From Acanthosepion esculentum (lineage: Eukaryota; Mollusca; Cephalopoda; Sepiida; Sepiidae): a DNA stretch of 64,000 bases. Under the pieces are notes generated by a model, which was not told the origin of the DNA, did no database searches, and saw nothing but the letters and a program-made list of their open reading frames with translations. The DNA lies in contig OZ038479.1 of the NCBI GenBank assembly GCA_964036315.1, positions 58,134,246 to 58,198,245 on the forward strand. The letters are read 5' to 3'. Shown here piece by piece: positions 22,561-33,659 of the stretch. A program made the translations under genes and the position numbers. The number at the start of each line of letters is the position of its first letter. Position 1 is the stretch's first letter.

Positions 22561-23515
22561 AGATGATAAGATTTCTATCTGGCTTTAATCTGTACTTTCT
22601 ACTTCTTGTTTTGAGGTTTCTCTATTTTTTAAAAAAATACTGCTGGAATAATTTTCCTACTGAAACCCTGTCAACCAGGCTAAAGAATTTCTTGAATTTA
22701 TTAAATCCATTGTTAGATAAGCACATTTCGTTGATTTGTATTTCAAACTATTTTTCAGCAATGAAGTTAACACATCTGCAACAAAGAAGTTAACATACCT
22801 GAAATCTCTGGACAATGGATGAAATCCCTGTGGAATTCTTTTATCTGCCAGCATGCTGATATCAGCATGCAATGACTGTGATGATCAAAAACAATTGCTC
22901 ATAATACTACATGTTGATGCTTCTACAAAGTTTCATAAAAGCACCTGAAATAAAAAATTGTATTCTTATACTATTGATTAAATAGGATTAAAATAATTTT
23001 ATGGACAAAATAAAAATAAAGGCATAACTTGGATGCCAATGAATAATTAAGAAAGAACTCAAAGTAAATGCAGTCAATTAACAGTATCAATAACTTTTTA
23101 TCAAATTTTGTCAATTTCTTTGTTTGTAAGAACTCCATTATTTTAATACATTTTCTTAAATTCTTAATAATTTTTAAATAGGATCACATTGAATGCAATG
23201 ATATATTTTATGATATGACATATATACAATATTTTCTGGTATGATATATATAAAAATGAATCAAAAACTAAAAGCAATGAATTAAACTCAAATCTATCAT
23301 TATACTGGCTATATTGAGTCATTAGCTGATGGGAAGTTCAGAAATAAAATACTCGACTCAGATCTTGTTTCATTAACAATCAGACTAAACTTAACAATTG
23401 CATATAAAAATTAATATTTTACAACAGGAATAAAGCTCAAAATGTTCAAAATGTATTAATCTTATGAAGATAACATTAAAAAGACTTGTGTCTGAATCAA
23501 TCTAATCAGTAACAA
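22561..23515. other. duplicated block shared with 33390-33515, 37065-37230 and 50691-51210
   Basis: 22570-22710 (CTACTTCTTGTTTTGAGG...CAACCAGGCTA) matches 33395-33515 and 37075-37230. 22890-23280 (TTTCATAAAAGCACCTGAAATAAAAAATTG onward) matches 50880-51210. A perfect 20-bp palindrome sits at 22851-22870. No gene. Part of the segmentally duplicated surroundings of the finger loci. Confidence 0.5.
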
Positions 23516-24690
23516 AATATGCAAAATCAAGGAGCAGAGTTGAAAATAGAATTGGGGAGCATACATAGTTCAAATACTGATTAAGATAATTTGTGTTCAA
23601 TTCACACTGATATCTCAAAGTTGGTGCTCAGCATGGCATTTTTATAAATTTTATTTTATATGATGCAAGTTTTATTGAATCTAAATGATATACAATATCA
23701 ATCATAAATCAAGAATCTATTCTGATCTAAATAAAATACAGGTACCTTCACTGATTTGCAATATATATGATTTAAAATGAATTTTTAAAAATGAAAAATA
23801 TTAGCTGATTTAAAGTATAGTAATTAACCTGATTTGAAATAGATATTATTTGCTTTAAATTTTAAATATTGCAGAAATGCCCATTTTAACAATGTGGTAT
23901 GTGTTTATTGAAGCTGTTGACGTGTTTGATAAGCATAATGACATATTGAAGTTTATCTAATATTCTATGGGGGCTGATTTAATTAATAAATTATTTTTTA
24001 TGGCTAAACCATAAAAATAATTTATTAATTAAATCAGCTCTGGAAGATATTTTAACAAATAGAATTACATTGAAATGATGGAAGGCAAAAAAATCTATTA
24101 GCTCGAAATTATATTTAAAATAAAACTTCAAGACAGTTTTTTCATTTTGGACATAAATGGAAAATGAATTCAGGAATACAATGTGAATACCTTTTTATAT
24201 CAGTTTGAACTACACAGAACTTTTAAAATATTTTCAGTAATCTAATGTTTTATTGTATATCAGTTATTTCAGTATTATAGCCTTACTTAAGAAAATGCTT
24301 GTGGTGAAGATGTTAGAAAATTACCAATAACTTTTTAATTTATTATTGCTATCTTGCTTTATCTGATGTCATGTATGAGTGTCAATATTTACATTATCAA
24401 GACATTTATACACCAAAATAACTTCAAAATTTATTTTAAAATATTGGGGGTCATTGAATTGTCATGAACTTTTCCAATTATGATTAGTAAGTACAGTTTT
24501 AATAAGAATAAAACTTGAGAACTATAGAGTTTTAAATGATTTGGCTGACCTGAAAAATATTAATATATTATTGTCTCTGAAAAAATCTTTAGAATCAGAA
24601 AAAGTTTTCTTTTTTAAAACCTTAACAATTGTAAAACATCATTCCCACACTTCTCATCACTGTGTGTTTCCATATATTGAACCCCAAACC
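23516..24690. other. relic downstream flank of a fifth zinc-finger locus
   Basis: 23516-23620 (ATGCAAAATCAAGGAGCAGAG...TTCACACTGATATCTC) and 24570-24680 (CTGAAAAAATCTTTAGAATCAG...CACTTCTCATCACTGTGTG) match the blocks just downstream of the four finger arrays. No fingers remain: the block is cut at about 24690 by repeat R. Between the two pieces lies an AT-rich repeat copy (23740-24560) starting CAGGTACCTTCA. Confidence 0.55.
23973..24038. repeat. near-perfect inverted repeat (about 30-bp arms)
   Basis: GCTGATTTAATTAATAAATT and its inverse form the outer arms. The stem continues through TATTTT(T)TATGG/CCATAAAAATA with one extra T, leaving a CTAAA loop. It lies inside an AT-repeat copy and is not present in the other copies read. 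Confidence 0.8.
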
Positions 24691-26645
24691 TTAAATGTTG
24701 AATCTAGTTGAATGAACCGTGCTATGGAAAAGAACAAGAATGCTTCTGCCAGTGAAAACACAAATTTTAAAACAAATCACAAAGAAAGTTGCTGTGTTAA
24801 TTTTCAATTGGTTTTATATATTGTTGATACACAAAATTAACCTTTCACATGGAATCTAGTAACAATGAAGCTTGTGTTTCTAAACTTGGAACGGGTTAGC
24901 CATTACAATGAGGAATTATGTCAGTCGAGAATTCTGGTCATCAATTCTCTTATCTGCAATCCTGTCCAGTAGCAATTTTCTTTGTCTGGCATGACGTCAG
25001 CAATACTCTTCACTAGTTCCACATAATCAATTGTCTTCTCTACTTGACATCAGCAATACTCTTTGACAACAGGTCACATGGCTTCTTCTGGCATCTCCCA
25101 GTCTATCGATCATCCTCTGCTGGCCTCTGCTCACTCCTCACTCAAACTGTGACAGCTCCAACTCACTGCCTGAAGTAGCATATGGTTTATATGCATTTCA
25201 CTCCATTCTGACCATGCCTCCAGATTCATCAATATTCATCAATTAATTATTCATTTTTTCCAACCTTGAAGTGATGACTCCTGACCCTCGATAAATTGGT
25301 CAACTATTTAAAACAATATAATCTTTGTTTTATCCTTCCTTTGTTATCACATTCCATTATGACAATTGATTGTATCACAAATTTGTTTACAAATTAATTC
25401 TTATCTCTTTTGTCATTAAAGAAATTTATTTTGTTTTCCAACTTTCAAAATGACTCACACAGCCTCTGGAGTCCTGCATGTTTACAACACAATGAAGCTT
25501 CTATTTCTATACTTGGTGTGGGCTAGCCATTACAATGAGGAATTATGTCAGTTGGGAATTCCAGTCATCAATTCTCAATGTCTGCAATTCTCTTCTCTGA
25601 AATCGACTCCAGCAGCAAATTTGCTTGTCTCAATGTCTGCAATACTCTTTGCTAGTTCCACGTCATCAATCCTCGTTTCTGCTCAACGTCAGGAATATTC
25701 TTCGACGTCATCTTACGTGATATCTACCAGCCTATTGCTGGGCTTGAGCACCTGCTGGTCTCTTGCAGCCTCTGGTCACTGCTCTAACTCACTGCTTCAA
25801 ATAGCATACGGTTTATATGCATTTCACTACATTCCAACCATGCCTCAAGATTTATCAACATCCATCAATTATTCATTTTCTTCATTCTTGAAGTGGTGAC
25901 ACCTGACCATCGATAAATCAGTCAACTAAAACAATATAAACTTTGTTTTATCCTTCCTTTGTTCTCACATTCCATTATGACAAAATTTTGTTTACAAATT
26001 AATTCATGTACCTTTTGTTGTAAAAGAATTTTATTTTGTTTTCTGACTTCCAAAACCACTCACACAACCTTCCATGCAGTTCTGTATGTTTATATGATTT
26101 TTCCAGATTGCTTACATTCCAGCTTTGAGAACAAATAACAATTCTTTATTTGCTTTATTTTAACTTGGCAAAGAATTCTGTTTTTAGAATTCCTTTCTTT
26201 TCCCAACAATAATTTTCTCATCAACAACTTTTATTTCAAATCAGCAATTTCTTCTGGTTGTCAATGTACCAAATCCTGACCCCAAACAATCTTCTCTCTT
26301 TTCAAAACATACACCAAATTATTTACATTTCCCATACAAGCTAAATCTTGCCTGCGACAACCAGCTGATTTTATCAAAAAAATTATTTCAAATCAGGAAA
26401 GGAATTTTTCTACTGTCTCACATTCAAATCTGGCTTAAAGAATTTTCTTTGTTTAAGAAAATCATGCTTTATAAATATTTACCCAACCTCATATCACAAC
26501 ATTTTCACCTCAATGATTTCAACATTCCAGTTCTCCAATTCTATCTGGGGTTGTCACATGAACCCTTTTTAATCCTATATCACATTCTTTCCACTACTAC
26601 CAGTGGCACTTTAATAGTGTTACAACAATATCGAACTGGATGAAA
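24691..26645 (+). repeat. unclassified repeat 'R', copy with duplicated central unit
   Basis: Starts CTTAAATGTTGAATC (as 18427) and ends CACTTTAATAGTGTTACAAC (as 19685). The central unit beginning ACAATGAAGCTT occurs twice in tandem (about 24862-25488 and 25489-26080) against once in the 18262 copy. A 149-codon open frame at 25450-25899 lies across the unit junction and has no recognisable domain, so I do not call it a gene. Confidence 0.6.
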
Positions 26646-28284
26646 GTAATTCAGAATTTGAAAAGATTTACCTATTATAAATGATTATTATTAAAATTTA
26701 AAAAAGATAAAATTAATTCCTGTAAAAATTCATTTGTCACTGAAAAAAATTTTTTTCTTAAGACAATAGTATCCTTAATGAATCTTAAAAATCACAATTA
26801 AAAAATTTTCTAATTCATTTTTTATTTTACAATTTGGAGCAGATTTTCAAGAAATAAGTCATATTTTGAAAAAAAAAATTATTTAAATTCTCCAAAGTGT
26901 TCTGCTTTTAACTAATCAAAAAAAAAATTGGGATTAAAATTTAATTTCTCTACATTTCATGAAATTAACTATGAGTGGGGATAACATATGTAAAAACAAA
27001 ATATATTTACCAAAAAAAAAAAAAACTTCAAAAATTATTTCATTCAATAAGTCCTGAAAGTTTCATTAAAATCCAGCAATTATTTGATTTTTGCAATAAT
27101 ACCCAAATCAATGTTTTTTACCTGAAAAAAAAAAAAAAACAATTCATAAATATTACGTCAATTTCTAAAGTATAAAAAAATAAAAAAATTTCTCAACCAA
27201 AATTTCAGACAATGTAGAAAAGATAAAAAAATTTGGGTAATTTGTAGTGTAATCACCATGCTCAGTTTCTAATAAAAATTTCCTGAATAGTTACATTTAG
27301 GTGTAAATTAGGTACCTCCACATTTTTGGCATAAATTTTCGATAACTTAGGTTTAAAATTAATTTTAAAAAAATGAGAAAGCATTCTTGAAGATTTCATG
27401 TTAGCTTTAATTGAAAGCTAAATGATTAGATTTACTGCTTCCCGTAACTAAAATATTCTGGTATATTTCAGATAGAAATTACATCAATTGGAATGTTAAA
27501 TATTTGTGTGATTTTTTTAAAAAAATTTTTCTTAAAAGCAAGCCATTTTCTTAATTTTAAGAAATTTATAAGCAAAACAAAATTATCAGTTTTATAAATC
27601 TTCCAAAAATAAAATATTTTTCTGACATGTTATTTGAGTAAAATTAGCAACTTTAAAGTTAAATTAATCTGATTTGAAATAAATACTACTAATAGCGTAA
27701 AAAATAATATACAAGCATTTCTTAACTATTGTTCCTGTTTTTCTGAGGCAATGATTGATTTATTGAGAAGTTCCATTATGACAGCTAGTTAGGATGACCA
27801 GAATTAACATAAATTTAGGAAATTTAACTGAAAAATTAACACCTGGAACTGTGTGGCGAGTTCAAAGGATTCCGATAGGCTCACTGTCGAAGATGAAAGA
27901 TGTTTCATATTTTATTGCTAACTGTGGTCACGTGTTAGGCTCACAGAGGCTTGAAAGATTTGGGCGGAATTATTTTTTTGACCAATTAGAAGTTGAGGTT
28001 TTCTGAAAATATTTATTAAGCTGAATAAGCTCTGTGATCCACTTTTTGTACAAAAATTGATGTTGATAAAAAAGGTGGTCGCGGGATGCTAAACCTTCTG
28101 TTTAAAATCCTGAGAATTCTTGGCAGTTACAGAAGAGAAGAGTTATTCAAAAGTCGATGCTTAACATTTCTTCATGGCCACAGACACTGCCGGTGCTAAT
28201 GACTCAGTGCCCCACATGACAATTTTATGAATTTTTATATTAAATACAAATTTTATTGAGACCAAATGGAGTACAAAATCACAA
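26646..28284 (+). repeat. AT-rich/TIR repeat family copy, split by the Helitron
   Basis: 26646-27308 is family body text. TAGGTACCTCC at 27309 begins a copy with the same 5' junction as at 10170. Body blocks follow to about 27790, then the distal block at 28090-28284 (CTTGGCAGTTACAGAAGAG, CACTGCCGGTGCTAATGACTCAG). The copy resumes after the Helitron at 30091 (TCATAAATAATTTCGAGAATCATATCTG). The short frame 27794-28006 is unsupported. Confidence 0.5.
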
Positions 28285-28305
28285 TCTATATCTATAATTC
28301 TCAAA

Positions 28306-28308
<3 letters not shown>

Positions 28309-28346
<38 letters not shown>
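28309..28346. repeat. (TG)n microsatellite within the Helitron
   Basis: Nineteen uninterrupted TG units about 24 bp inside the Helitron 5' end. Confidence 0.95.
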
Positions 28347-28347
<1 letters not shown>

Positions 28348-29599
28348 TCAGATGTTCTCTATGCATTTCCACAGTTTTCATTCGATTTTGATGAATTTTT
28401 TTTTGTTTGATAGATAATTCTTTCGTGCCGGTTTTGAGTCCAAATTGGCTGGGGAAAAAAATTACAAACTTAAAGGTGAAAAATAAAAAATAACTGACTT
28501 TTTACACTTTGCCCAAAAACCAAAGGCAAAATTTTTAATGTCTGTAAAAACAGCGTCCAATCAATTTAGAGAGTTGAAACCTAACGCAAAAGATGCGCAA
28601 TGAAGAGACGGCCATGTAGCATTTTCAGAAGTGTTCAATGCGTGGCTGTACAAGGCAATTGGTGTGAAAAATAACATTTTTTTGGAGGAGGGTGATGATG
28701 CCTCAAGCAAGATAGCATTTATCAGGGACATCCTATTTTCATCATTTTTCCTGTGAAACAACCACTCATTTGTACCGAACCTAAAGTAAGTTTTACAGGT
28801 GCAAGACATCAGTGATGTGCCCCGTTACCTCAATGTCTAGGCACAATTCTGCTTGCATACGAGTAAACCCGCTAATTCTGCAACTCTATGTGTCTATTTA
28901 CCAAGTTTTGTTTGTTCATGTTTTCTCAGTTTCATTCGCCTAATGCATTTCCTAATATTACTTTTTTGCACATAACCTTCCAATCCCAGCTCGTTGTGTG
29001 GGTGTGATTCACATCTCCACACGTTGCCCATTGGGTGTTGCTCACTTTGATAATTAGCACGTGCAGAAACGCGTGTATGTGTGGCTCTGCACACGCGCTG
29101 ATGCATGTGCATACGCATGACCTGCGGAACGCGACACCTGTTCGAGTTGCCCATTGGCTGCACAAACCCCTTTACATGTCCAATCAAATGTCGCCGTGGC
29201 ATACTGATTGTCTACGCAGTCCTAAGCTCATTGCTACCACTTTAATTCTTCTACTTCTGTACGTCCAGCTCTGCTTACACATTCCCTTTCTCTTATCCAA
29301 GCTACCAATCTCTCTCACGTGAGGTTACCTTTTCTGTTGCATAAGGCCTACTATTACAGTTTCAAGGCATTGCTTTCCTTGTTGTTTATAGCTGTTCCCA
29401 ATTTAAATTTTTTATTGCCCTGTCAGATTTTGCATTGCATTCAAGATAGTAATAAGTAAGCTTGCTTTTTTATTACTCAGCATTTATTTTCCCAACCTTT
29501 CCTAAAGTTATTCGAGCTTAGTGATTCCTGTAGCTTTTCAGCATTCTCTTCTGGTATTTGCCCACGCATTCCATTTGACAATTCATACTTTCCTAAGAC

Positions 29600-30031
29600 A
29601 TGCCACTAAAGAAAAGAACTTGCTTAGGTCGCAAAACTGCTGCCGCTAGGTCCTTCATGTGAATAAGGGATAACGAATCGTCTTTTGAATGTTCTGTTCG
29701 CCTGTCTCAAAATGCCCCTTGGAGTGCTTCAATCAGAGCCACTGAGTCTGAAGATCAACTTCGGCTTTCCAGAAAAGCATACCTGAACGCTTCTGGGTGC
29801 AAGGCTGAATTTGAATATGATGATCAAAGGACTCAACGGCTGAGGAGAAATGCCTCTGCTGCTGCACGTGAGACTGAAACAAGACTGAGAACACAAAAAC
29901 GGCCCTTTTCAGCCCTCTCCCCACCGTTCAAATTGTTAAGCCCCCTATTTGGGATGTGTCTCAGTTGCATCCAATTGTTGTTACTAATATTGATTTTCGG
30001 GTGGGCTGATTTTAAACTTGAACTGCTCTAA
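29600..30031 (+). pseudogene. N-terminal fragment of a Helitron-encoded protein
   Basis: From ATG 29600 the frame reads MPLKKRTCLGRKTAAARSFM, a TGA at 29660, then continues open to TAA at 30029. Basic repeats of the RATESEDQ/RLRRNASAAA kind follow. This Arg/Glu/Asn-rich start is typical of the N-terminal region of animal Helitron replicase-helicase proteins. The frame ends just before the Helitron 3' hairpin, and everything downstream (zinc finger, Rep, PIF1-like helicase) is missing. The TGA replaces what is probably an Arg or Trp codon. Confidence 0.65.
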
Positions 30032-30060
30032 CTGAACGGCAAAAATTCCCAGTAATAAAA

Positions 30061-30090
30061 CACCCGGTCAAACACGGGTTATACTGCTAG
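30061..30090 (+). terminator. Helitron 3'-terminal hairpin and CTAG end
   Basis: A 5-bp GC-rich stem with an 8-nt loop (30062-30079) followed 7 nt later by CTAG (30087-30090). In Helitrons this structure is the replication stop signal. Confidence 0.85.
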
Positions 30091-30486
30091 TCATAAATAA
30101 TTTCGAGAATCATATCTGGCATAAAATAAAAATAAACATGACCGATGTAGTAAAATAAAAGAAAGACGTTGCTCATTGCTATGTATGATTTTATTTAGGT
30201 TCCAACAAAATGCAGGCTTATTTTTTTTTTATTTTTATTTTTTTTTTTTTTTTTACACAGGAAACAAAAACGAAATGCTCCAACATTTGTTTTTAAATTT
30301 ATCAAAAAGCAGAGAATTATGATTTTTTTCAGCACTTAATTATAAAGGAATTCTATAGTGGGCAGTTTATTTTCTTAGAAAACATTTAGAATGTTGCAGA
30401 AATTATCATTTTATGTCTATGTTATTACCATTTTATGTTATGTTCATGTGAGCTTGGGTAAAAGTAAGAACACAAAACACGGAATT
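30091..30486. repeat. AT-rich repeat resuming after the Helitron
   Basis: Matches 21810-21980 and 9460-9800 (ATGACCGATGTAGTAAAATAAAAGAAAGAC, AACATTTAGAATGTTGCAG). Contains a long T tract at about 30222-30255. No gene. Confidence 0.55.
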
Positions 30487-30921
30487 TGTTGGGTTACCTC
30501 CTCCACCTTTCTGAAACCGCTACTAGCGGGTGTTTTCCGGACTATAAATATTCTGTGATATTTTTCTTGCCCTCTTCTCACTTTTTCCGCTTACACGTCA
30601 ACATGGAATTCTCTCACGGAAGAACGCATTCCTTTTGGGAAACCGATAAACAATACACACACATACGTACGTACATTCATTACTACGCATACTTTGGACC
30701 ATTAGGTTTTCACATTCATTTGACACACACATCTTTTTCTTTGTCACTTGTAACCCTTTATTGTTAATAAATTATCATTTGTTTGTACATATATTTTGGT
30801 TCTTGTCGTTTCTTTTTACATTTATTTATGTGGACTCACATCCTGAATTTGCCATGTATGTTGTGAGCACTTCAGGAGACACACGTGTTTATCTCTCAAT
30901 GCATACACTGGCCTGCAACCA
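30487..30921 (+). mobile_element. 5' LTR of a retrotransposon
   Basis: Runs from TGTTGGGTTACC to CCTGCAACCA. It includes a TATA-like ACTATAAATATTCTG and a late AATAAATTATC signal. It is followed within a few bases by TTGGTGTCACCCGACGTGA, a primer-binding-site-like sequence. Parts recur at 21981-22120, at 31836-31939 and at 41915-42012. The superfamily (Ty3 or BEL) cannot be decided without pol. Confidence 0.65.
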
Positions 30922-31940
30922 GTTGGTGTCACCCGACGTGATAATTATTGTTTTCCTGATAACAAGAGACACACAAGACTATATATATATACAGACTCAA
31001 ATATACATTTTTCAAACTGATAGCCAGTTAAGAAAAACATTGACAAATTTCTCTTCCTACCCTACCAAGCATGGTGGACACTATAAATTTATGACAAAAA
31101 CAATTTACACAGCTACAAAATTTTTGATTAAACCCTGTGAAAATGCAAAATTTCAAATACTGCAACATATCTACACAATACATGATGTTTTCCAACTTGG
31201 CAGGTAAAATTTTTGCAACATGTGGGACCTGGAAAAAAACAAACAACACATTCCTCTTCCTAATTGACTTTTTCGCTTGACCCTTTTCTTTTCTCAGGTG
31301 CCATTATGCTTGACTTAACCTTAACTGGCAGACATAAATTTTCTTTTTCCAATAAAATGAAAATAGAAACTTCATTTCAACTTCAATCAACACTGGGCTA
31401 ACCAGATCAAGTGTGACATATCTCAAAACATGACTCACTGCTCTTTTTCCAATCTTCGATAATGCCACTTGAACAACACAAAGAATTTGCAAGTATGATA
31501 TGCAATCGACAATAATAGCAAATTTTCTTAAAGTTCTCAAACATGCATTTGACACATGGTAGAAATTCTACATCAGCTCAACTTTGCTACAACACTGCTC
31601 CTATAAAATTTTGTGCACCAACAACATTGTCTATGCATAGCAAACAAACATGGTCTTTCTCAAACAAAACCCTTGTTGACAAGAAGGAACTAATATGATG
31701 GGACGACAAAACCAATTCAAGGTGGAGCACTGGAAAAAGACAAATTTTAATAGCAAGCGCTAAACAATTTACACTACCAATGCATTTTCCAGAGCCTGAA
31801 CTAGAAAATAAGACAGTACTCTAATGACAGCAAATATACATTTATTCTTGTGGACTCAGATCCCGAGTCTGCTATAATTGCTGTGGCCATTTCAGGATAC
31901 ACATATGTTTACCTCTAAATGCATATACCGCCCGCAACAA
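30922..31940 (+). mobile_element. leader/internal remnant and 3' LTR end of the same element
   Basis: 30922-31240 is the leader shared with the 21981-22560 remnant. 31240-31830 is unassigned. 31836-31939 matches the last 100 bp of the LTR (TGTGGACTCAGATCC... to CCCGCAACA, compare 30828-30921). The element thus looks like 5' LTR, a short interior, and a truncated 3' LTR. No intact gag or pol. Confidence 0.5.
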
Positions 31941-33659
31941 ATTCAAACAAGCAACAATTAATAAATGTATTAACAAGACATGTTAGAGAAGGAGAAAAAA
32001 GAAAAAAAATGGAGGTTGTGAACAGTTCAATAAAATCTTCAGTCTGTGTCTTTGAAATACTTGCTTGTCTCATTTCTATCAAAGTGAAAAGAAATGTGTC
32101 TTGCTGCCACAAATGTCAAGGGGCAAATAGGAATAAACATTCAAATATTGTGCCACCTGTGACTATCATCAGGAGGCAACATTCCACTAAGAAATTAGTT
32201 TTAATTATCTCAACACCCAAGTTTAATCATCTTTTCTACACTTTTCTTGGTCTTCTATAGAACAGTTCCAATCATTATTAGAAGGTTTCAGTTGCATGAA
32301 CCAATTCATGTTTTTTTCTTTCTCACAGATTAACCACAACATCTGTCTCTTCAATGGCACACCTGCATTATTCCTCAGCAAACTCATGTCTTCTTTTCAA
32401 AAACCTTTTCGTAAACTTCTGCAAACGTCACTGAAATGATATTCCCATGCTCTTCTAGACTGTTAACTACTTACTCCACTTTATTTCTCAAGCAAACTGG
32501 GTGTGGTCTAAAAGAATCTTGACAAAGCCTATTCTAGCAAGAATATTTTCATTTCTAAGGTGTCTATCAGATGCAATTTTTCTTTGAATGTATCAGGGAA
32601 GCCAGGTACAGGACAATACATCAAAACAAAAACTTATACCCTTAGAAATAAATTAAAAATTATTTTTAAAAAGATTGGGGCTCATTTAATTCTAGTGAGT
32701 TTTACCAATTATGATTAGTAAATACAGTTTTAATAAGAATAATACTTGAGCACTACAAATTACTACAGTGTTTTAAAAGATTAAAAAGTTATATTTGAAT
32801 TTTAAAAAATAAAAAATTCTTGTAAAATTCACAATACATAAACTTTTTTCAATAGAGTACACAAAATATTTTATTTAGGTACTTTCCCGAAAGAAATGAT
32901 ACCTAATGTTTAAAATGTATTTTAAAAATTGAAATCATGAAGTTTTTATATTGCAAGTTAATAGATTTAATTTAATATTTCGAATAAGGAAAATACTTTC
33001 CTGTATTCCAAACAGAATTTAAACTGATTGGAATTATTTTTTTCTGATAATTGAGAAAATCTATACTATAATCCAATCTGCCAACATAACATAATTAACT
33101 TTCAAAAATAAAATATACATTCAGAAACATTATTTTAGAAAAATCAGATGATTTAAAGTTTCATTATTCTGAACTGAAACAAATGTTATTTAGATTTAGT
33201 GTAAAATGTAGCAGAAAAGCATTTTTGGTGACTTTGGAATGGACATATTCCATAAAGGTCATGAATATGATATAGAAAAACATGCAATAAGTCAATACCA
33301 GATGTACCAAGATTTTATATAATCCAGACACGGATACAGAGAATGATGAGATGACAAGACAGGAGAGGTCAGTCTTTATTAATCCTTACTTTCTGCTTCT
33401 TGTTCTGAGGTCTCTCTATTTATTAAAAAATTGCTGAAAGAATAATTTTCCTGCTGAAATCATATCAACCAGGCTATATAATTTATTGCATTTGTTATTA
33501 AACCCATTGTTGACCCTCTTCTATTCCACACTAATTCTGCAATGAGATTTACTGATGAAAAGCTTCTTTCATGATACTTCTATTTCAATCATTTCACCTC
33601 ATGCAAGGCAGTAAATTCACTAAGAAACAAGTGGTTACTGAGTGTGAAAGAATAAGAAA
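31941..33659. other. repeat fragments, no gene recognised
   Basis: 32660-32830 and 32877-33240 are AT-repeat fragments (TAGGTACTTTCCC is a decayed family end). 33390-33515 is the block shared with 22570 and 37075. 32270-32640 has fewer AT runs and several fair open stretches on the minus strand but no domain I can name. Confidence 0.4.

Larger units (their letters stand above)
28285..30090 (+). mobile_element. Helitron, 1.8 kb, with precise ends
   Basis: Begins TCTATATCTATAATTCTC and ends with the hairpin ACCCG-GTCAAACA-CGGGT then TATACTGCTAG, followed by host T. Host sequence on both sides joins as ...ATCACAA|TCATAAAT..., matching uninterrupted copies of the host repeat (AATCATAAATCAAG at 21810). 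The insertion is therefore between A and T with no target duplication, as Helitrons do. The interior contains a (TG)n tract and a broken N-terminal fragment of a Helitron protein. It is not autonomous: no Rep or helicase motifs remain. Confidence 0.9.

Noticed and set aside
25450..25899. 149-codon plus-strand frame
   Set aside because: Lies across the junction of two units of repeat R, is broken in the 18600 copy and has no recognisable domain.
27794..28006. 70-codon plus-strand frame
   Set aside because: Lies in a repeat copy, the paralogue at 10600-10680 is broken, and no domain is seen.
28894..29322. Overlapping frames on both strands around 29000-29300
   Set aside because: Inside the Helitron in a GC-richer part with mutually overlapping frames. 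No domain recognised on either strand.
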